Shown: piece by piece, positions 60,317-64,000 of the stretch
Layout of the letters: every line of letters begins with the position of its first letter
Position numbering within the stretch: the stretch's first letter is position 1
From: Corynebacterium tuberculostearicum SK141
GTDB lineage: Bacteria > Actinomycetota > Actinomycetes > Mycobacteriales > Mycobacteriaceae
Length of the DNA: 64,000 nucleotides
Assembly (NCBI RefSeq): GCF_000175635.1
Contig: NZ_ACVP01000001.1
Coordinates: 1-64,000 of the forward strand
Direction: 5' to 3'
Position numbers and translations under genes: made by a program
Notes under the pieces: model-generated
Told to the model about the DNA's origin: nothing
The model's input: the letters and a program-made list of their open reading frames with translations, nothing else
Database searches by the model: none

Positions 60317-62344
60317 CTAGAAGGAGCCGCCGCGGAAGCCGCCTCCGCCGCCACCGCCGCCGAAGTCTCCGCCGCCAAAGCTGCCTCCACCGAAGCCGCC
60401 GCCGAAACCGCCGCCGAAGCCGCGGCCGCCGCTGAGCATCTGGCCGATGACCACGCCGGTGACGATGTTATTGGCGGCATTGCCCATCTGTTGGCGCTGC
60501 TGGCGGCGACGGTGTTCGTCCATGTCATCCTTGGCGCGCTGCAGCGCCGCCTGAGCCGCGGCCACTGCCTCGCGGGAGGACTGCAGCGCGGCGCGGATAT
60601 CGTTGCGCTCGGTGTGGAGGGCTTGGGCGTGGAGACGTTTGGCGTCGGCAAGCGCGGTGCGCGCACCCGAGCCGATGATGCGACCGCGGGAGGAAATGAG
60701 GTCTTCTGCGGCCTGGATATTGGATTCCGCCACGGAAATCTGCTGGCGGAAGAGGTCTAGCTGGCGCGCGTGCGTGGAGGTCTTCTCGCGCACGCGGTCG
60801 AGCGCCTCATCTAGCTCGGTATCGATGGAGGTCAGCGCGGTGTGCTGGCCCAACGGATCCTGTTGGCCGTGGGCCTTGGCCTCATCTACGGCGCTGCCGG
60901 CGCGGCCGAGCAGATCCTCGAGCTTGTCCCAATCCGCGGTGGTTCCCTGGGCCTTGCCTTGCCGTTCAAGTTCGCGGGCCTCGTTGATCTCGCCCTCGAC
61001 CTCGGCGATAAGCGCCTCGAGGTTGCCGCGGGCGGTGGCGATATTTTCCTCGGCATTTTCCACGCCGGAAATGAGGCGATCCGTCATCTCGCAGGCGTGC
61101 TCGATATCGCGAATAAGTCCCACCAGCGGGCCCTGCTGGCCGGCCGGCTGGGCCTGGACCCCACGGGCCTTGTCGAGCAGTTTCTCGGCCTCATCGAGCG
61201 AAGCGGCGGCAAGCTCGGGGTTATCGGCAATGGAGGAGAGCACGTGCTCGTCATAGTTGGACTTCAGGCCAGCCAGCGTGGACTCGGCCTCCGGCAGGCG
61301 GGCGCGCAGGCCCACGGTGCGCTGAGTGAGCTCATCCAGCTTCTCATCGGAGTGGATGAGCAGATCGCGCATCTTGGCAAACTCCTCTGCCTGCGCGTCC
61401 AGGGCATCATCGGCCTGGCCGCAGGAGGAGACGATTTCTACCAGCATTTGGCGGCGCTCGGCCGGGGATTCCGGCACGGCATCATCCAGGCGCTGGCGCA
61501 GGTGGAAGGCCTTTTGCAGGGTAGAAGTGGAGTGGTTCATCGCCTTGGTAAAGGGGCGCACGCGCTCTGGGCCGAACTCGGAGAGCGCGATATTGAGCTC
61601 TTCCTTGCCGCGGCGGATGGACTCATCGGTAGAGACCAACTCCTCTTGGGCCAGCTGGTCCAAAGTCTCCAGCGGCAGGCGGTTTAACTGATCAGTATCG
61701 TCCGGGGCAATCTCGCGGGCAGACTCCAGCGTCTGCGCATTATTCTTCTTGGTGTTGCGGCGCGAGTAGTACATGATTCCGCCGCCGGCGGCGACGATGG
61801 CGGCCGCGCCACCGCCCAGCCACGCTAGGCCAGAGGAGTCGGAGGCGGAGCTATTTGAAGCGGAGTTGCCCAGGGCGGCGTCGGCAAGCGCGAGGGCCGA
61901 AGCGCCGTACTCGTCGCTGGCCAGCTTGTCATAAGCGGCGTCATACATCTGGTCCAGCCGGCCCTTGGGCCATGCATCGCCGGCCTGCACGCCCATCTTG
62001 CGGTCATTGATGGATAGCACATAGACCGCGGAATTCGGGCCCTTGTCCTTGACCGCCTGGCCGGCAAAAGTCTCTGGATCCGTGCCCAGCTCATCGGTGA
62101 TATAGACAAAGAGCGTCAAGTGCTCGTCCTTTTGCAGCTGGCCAATCTTCTCCCTGAGCTCGGCCTTTTCTTGCGTGCTTAATACGCCCGCATCATCGGT
62201 AACCTTCTCCGTGAGGGTCGCCGTACCGGCGCCCTGCGCCACCGTGGTGGTCTCGGCGGCGAAGGCAGACCCCGCACCGAGGGAGGTGCAGCCCAAAATG
62301 AAAGCGGCAATGGCCGCGCGGCCCAAACGTGCACTCAAATTCAT
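60317..62344 (-). CDS. TPM-domain membrane protein with Gly-rich tail
   Basis: A 675-residue secreted or membrane protein: signal peptide (1-30), a TPM domain (about 40-150) with VTDDAGVLSTQEKAELREKI and the AGDAWPKGRLDQMYDAAYDKL segment, a membrane segment (about 168-187), a long coiled-coil region (about 200-600) and a tail made of FGGG repeats. TPM proteins act in envelope or photosystem turnover in other bacteria. ATG 62344 is the start; it is convergent with the glyS cluster. Confidence 0.8.
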   Translation of the reverse strand: MNLSARLGRAAIAAFILGCTSLGAGSAFAAETTTVAQGAGTATLTEKVTDDAGVLSTQEKAELREKIGQLQKDEHLTLFVYITDELGTDPETFAGQAVKDKGPNSAVYVLSINDRKMGVQAGDAWPKGRLDQMYDAAYDKLASDEYGASALALADAALGNSASNSSASDSSGLAWLGGGAAAIVAAGGGIMYYSRRNTKKNNAQTLESAREIAPDDTDQLNRLPLETLDQLAQEELVSTDESIRRGKEELNIALSEFGPERVRPFTKAMNHSTSTLQKAFHLRQRLDDAVPESPAERRQMLVEIVSSCGQADDALDAQAEEFAKMRDLLIHSDEKLDELTQRTVGLRARLPEAESTLAGLKSNYDEHVLSSIADNPELAAASLDEAEKLLDKARGVQAQPAGQQGPLVGLIRDIEHACEMTDRLISGVENAEENIATARGNLEALIAEVEGEINEARELERQGKAQGTTADWDKLEDLLGRAGSAVDEAKAHGQQDPLGQHTALTSIDTELDEALDRVREKTSTHARQLDLFRQQISVAESNIQAAEDLISSRGRIIGSGARTALADAKRLHAQALHTERNDIRAALQSSREAVAAAQAALQRAKDDMDEHRRRQQRQQMGNAANNIVTGVVIGQMLSGGRGFGGGFGGGFGGGSFGGGDFGGGGGGGGFRGGSF

Positions 62345-62398
62345 GCCCACCACTTTACCGGCTTAGCTTAGCCCTCCGGCAGGTAATGTAGTGGGGCA

Positions 62399-62986
62399 GT
62401 GAAGTACGCAATTGTTTTAGGAACCGCCCAATACGATGGCCGCCCCTCCCGCATCCTGGCCGGCCGCCTGCGCCACGCCGGTGAGCTCGCCACAGCTGAG
62501 GGACTGGAGGTTATTACCGTGGGCGGCAAGCTGCCCGGGGATAGGTTCACGGAGGCCGGCGTCGGCCGCACCTACCTGCGCGAGCACTTCCCGCACCTGA
62601 CCGTGCACGCGGTGGAGGAGGGCATGGATACCCGCAGCTCCCTCAGCGCAGTCAAGGAAGCCTTCGCGCTTTCCGACGCCACCATCATCACCGATCCCCT
62701 CCACCGCCTGCGCACCGCACTCATCGCCCGCCAAGAGGGCATCACGGCCACCGTCTCCGGCACGCCGTACTACCCGGCCGCGCGCTTTTCTAAGCCCTGG
62801 TGGCGCTACCTTGCCCACGAAACGGGTGGCGTAGCCTATGCGTTGGTGGCCGGCCTTTTGCCGCCGCGCGGCGCTGCGGCGCTGCGCAATGGTTTCTACC
62901 GCGTGGAGCAAGTGCTGCGGCCCAATCAGAAGCTGCGGCATCAGACGATTCAGCAGGAAGATAGGGATACTTTTCCACGGCGATAA
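62399..62986 (+). CDS. YdcF/SanA-family protein (DUF218)
   Basis: A 195-residue protein with AIVLGTAQYDGRPSRILAGRL at the N-terminus and DATIITDPLHRLRTALIARQ, matching the YdcF/SanA family linked to envelope integrity. GTG 62399 is 10 bases after TAATGT (62384-62389), fitting a near-leaderless start. No membrane anchor is evident. It is followed by the ABC pair with different base composition. Confidence 0.75.
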   Translation: MKYAIVLGTAQYDGRPSRILAGRLRHAGELATAEGLEVITVGGKLPGDRFTEAGVGRTYLREHFPHLTVHAVEEGMDTRSSLSAVKEAFALSDATIITDPLHRLRTALIARQEGITATVSGTPYYPAARFSKPWWRYLAHETGGVAYALVAGLLPPRGAAALRNGFYRVEQVLRPNQKLRHQTIQQEDRDTFPRR

Positions 62987-63119
62987 GAAAGATCGCATGA
63001 TATTCTGCAGGCTGACGAAACATTTCTAGGGGAAAAGGGTTTCTTTTCCGCTACATCAGGAAATAACACCGAGCCATGTTGGTCAGCGCTGAAATGCTAC
63101 GAAGCCTCAGGAGGAAAGC

Positions 63120-63761
63120 GTGTTAAAACTGGAAAACCTATCTGTGAAGCTAGGCAGGAAAAGTAGTCCGCTATTCTCTATCAACTCTGTGCATGAGCCG
63201 GGGACCCTTACTTGGATTCGAGGTACCTCTGGGTCCGGCAAATCGACGCTGCTTCGCGTTATCTCTGGACTCCAGAAGCCAACATCAGGAACCGTCAATA
63301 TTTTCGGACATGATTTATGGAGCTCATCCGCTCGAAACAGAGATAAATTTCGAGCTAATTCGATGGGAATAGTGTTTCAAGATTCCGGCGTAGTGCCCTG
63401 TTTGACAGTCGCCGAAAACCTTTCCTTCGCGCAAGGGCTAAGCGGAGTAACTGCGGACTCGGACGCTAATAGCTCTTTGCTAGCTCAACTCAATATGAGT
63501 GAATACGGAGCCTCTCTACCGCACGAGCTTTCAGGGGGACAACGCCAACGTGCGGCCATAGCAACGGCAATGTCTAAAAAGCCCCAACTCGTTTTCGCAG
63601 ACGAACCGACGAGTGCATTGGATGAGGACAACGCATATTCAGTGTTGCGATATCTGCATAATTACATTGTAAGAAACCACGCAATCGCCTTGGTAGTTTC
63701 CCACGATGACCGTTTAGCGCAGTTTTGTGATCAGGTTTTGGAAATCGGGGTAAACCAATGA
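63120..63761 (+). CDS. ABC transporter ATPase (LolD/FtsE/MacB type)
   Basis: A 213-residue ATPase with Walker A GTSGSGKST, signature LSGGQRQRAAIA and FADEPTSALDE Walker B; the insert FQDSGVVPCLTVAENL fits the MacB/LolD/bacteriocin-export group. GTG 63120 follows AGGAGG. The next gene starts at its stop (ATGA), a typical ATPase/permease pair. This end of the window is AT-richer than the neighbouring genes, and a foreign origin is possible. Confidence 0.88.
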   Translation: MLKLENLSVKLGRKSSPLFSINSVHEPGTLTWIRGTSGSGKSTLLRVISGLQKPTSGTVNIFGHDLWSSSARNRDKFRANSMGIVFQDSGVVPCLTVAENLSFAQGLSGVTADSDANSSLLAQLNMSEYGASLPHELSGGQRQRAAIATAMSKKPQLVFADEPTSALDEDNAYSVLRYLHNYIVRNHAIALVVSHDDRLAQFCDQVLEIGVNQ

Positions 63762-64000
63762 ATTTTCGCGCTGTGGAAGCGAAGATCCGTAAAAGCACAT
63801 TTGTGGAGAGTATCCCGCTACTAGCTACCTCGTTTGTGATCATCTTCTTTGTCTGCCTGTTAGTCTGCACTGTAGCGGCGGACAAAGTAGCCGAATCTAT
63901 GGCAATGGGGCTGATGTATTCGGCTCTCGTATCGATCATTCCCTTTACTCTGGCACTCAAATACAGCTTAAGGCATGTGGTGGAGGGGAGGCGCCACCAC
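63758..64000 (+). CDS. ABC transporter permease, truncated by the window end
   Basis: The first 81 residues begin with a charged stretch, then two membrane segments (about 20-42 and 51-67). It overlaps the ATPase gene by 4 bases and is probably an FtsX/MacB-like or bacteriocin-export permease. The 3' part lies outside the window. Confidence 0.7.
   Translation, partial: MNFRAVEAKIRKSTFVESIPLLATSFVIIFFVCLLVCTVAADKVAESMAMGLMYSALVSIIPFTLALKYSLRHVVEGRRHH

Noticed and set aside
1..64000. tRNA or rRNA genes
   Set aside because: No cloverleaf-type GGTTCGAAtcc pattern with matching acceptor stem and no rRNA-like sequence was found by eye; a covariance search would be decisive.

Overview
The window looks like a chromosome segment of a Corynebacterium (Mycobacteriales). 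The main evidence is the gene order hemW-hrcA-dnaJ2-rsmE-phoH-ybeY and era-recO-uppS-zur-arsR-glyS, an aecD-brnQ pair, a candidate McbR-type sulfur operator, many near-leaderless promoters, and high-GC codon use from about 8.13 kb to 63 kb. The species cannot be named from sequence alone.

Positions 1 to about 8130 differ: they are AT-richer, use rarer codons and carry a replication module. I read this as the right end of an integrated replicon (phage satellite, integrative element or integrated plasmid). It has an ArdA-type antirestriction protein, a surface lipoprotein, a stand-alone AEP-type primase, a PD-(D/E)XK-like nuclease and a P4-type SF3 helicase. Noncoding DNA in it holds five degenerate 49-bp iteron-like repeats, a clean three-way-junction fold beside a TTTAAA-rich tract, and two near-identical 42-bp hairpins flanking a one-gene cassette. 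Its right edge cuts a corynebacterial HNH-endonuclease-like gene at about 8130. No integrase or structural gene is in view, so the other end lies outside the window.

From 8.5 to 17.2 kb: an M20 amidohydrolase, two tandem histidine kinase/response regulator pairs, a YeeE/YedE-TusA fusion behind the McbR-type site, and thpR. From 17.2 to 24.6 kb on the minus strand: a GntR regulator, a peptide-type ABC importer with a fused double ATPase, and a FUSC membrane protein, probably one operon. From 24.8 to 45.2 kb: an LLM oxidoreductase, brnQ and aecD, an ABC exporter, a lipoprotein with idi, a carboxylesterase, malQ, a fadD-type acyl-CoA ligase, a secreted collagen-like protein, a DUF559-like protein and two CNNM/CBS proteins.

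From 45.3 to 62.3 kb: conserved housekeeping genes (hemW, hrcA, dnaJ2, rsmE, phoH, ybeY, pdxY, era, recO, uppS, glyS), the zinc regulators zur and an ArsR protein, a formamidase with all three catalytic residues, and a TPM-domain membrane protein. The window ends in a YdcF-like gene and an AT-richer ABC ATPase/permease pair whose permease runs off the end. No rRNA, tRNA or CRISPR array was seen.
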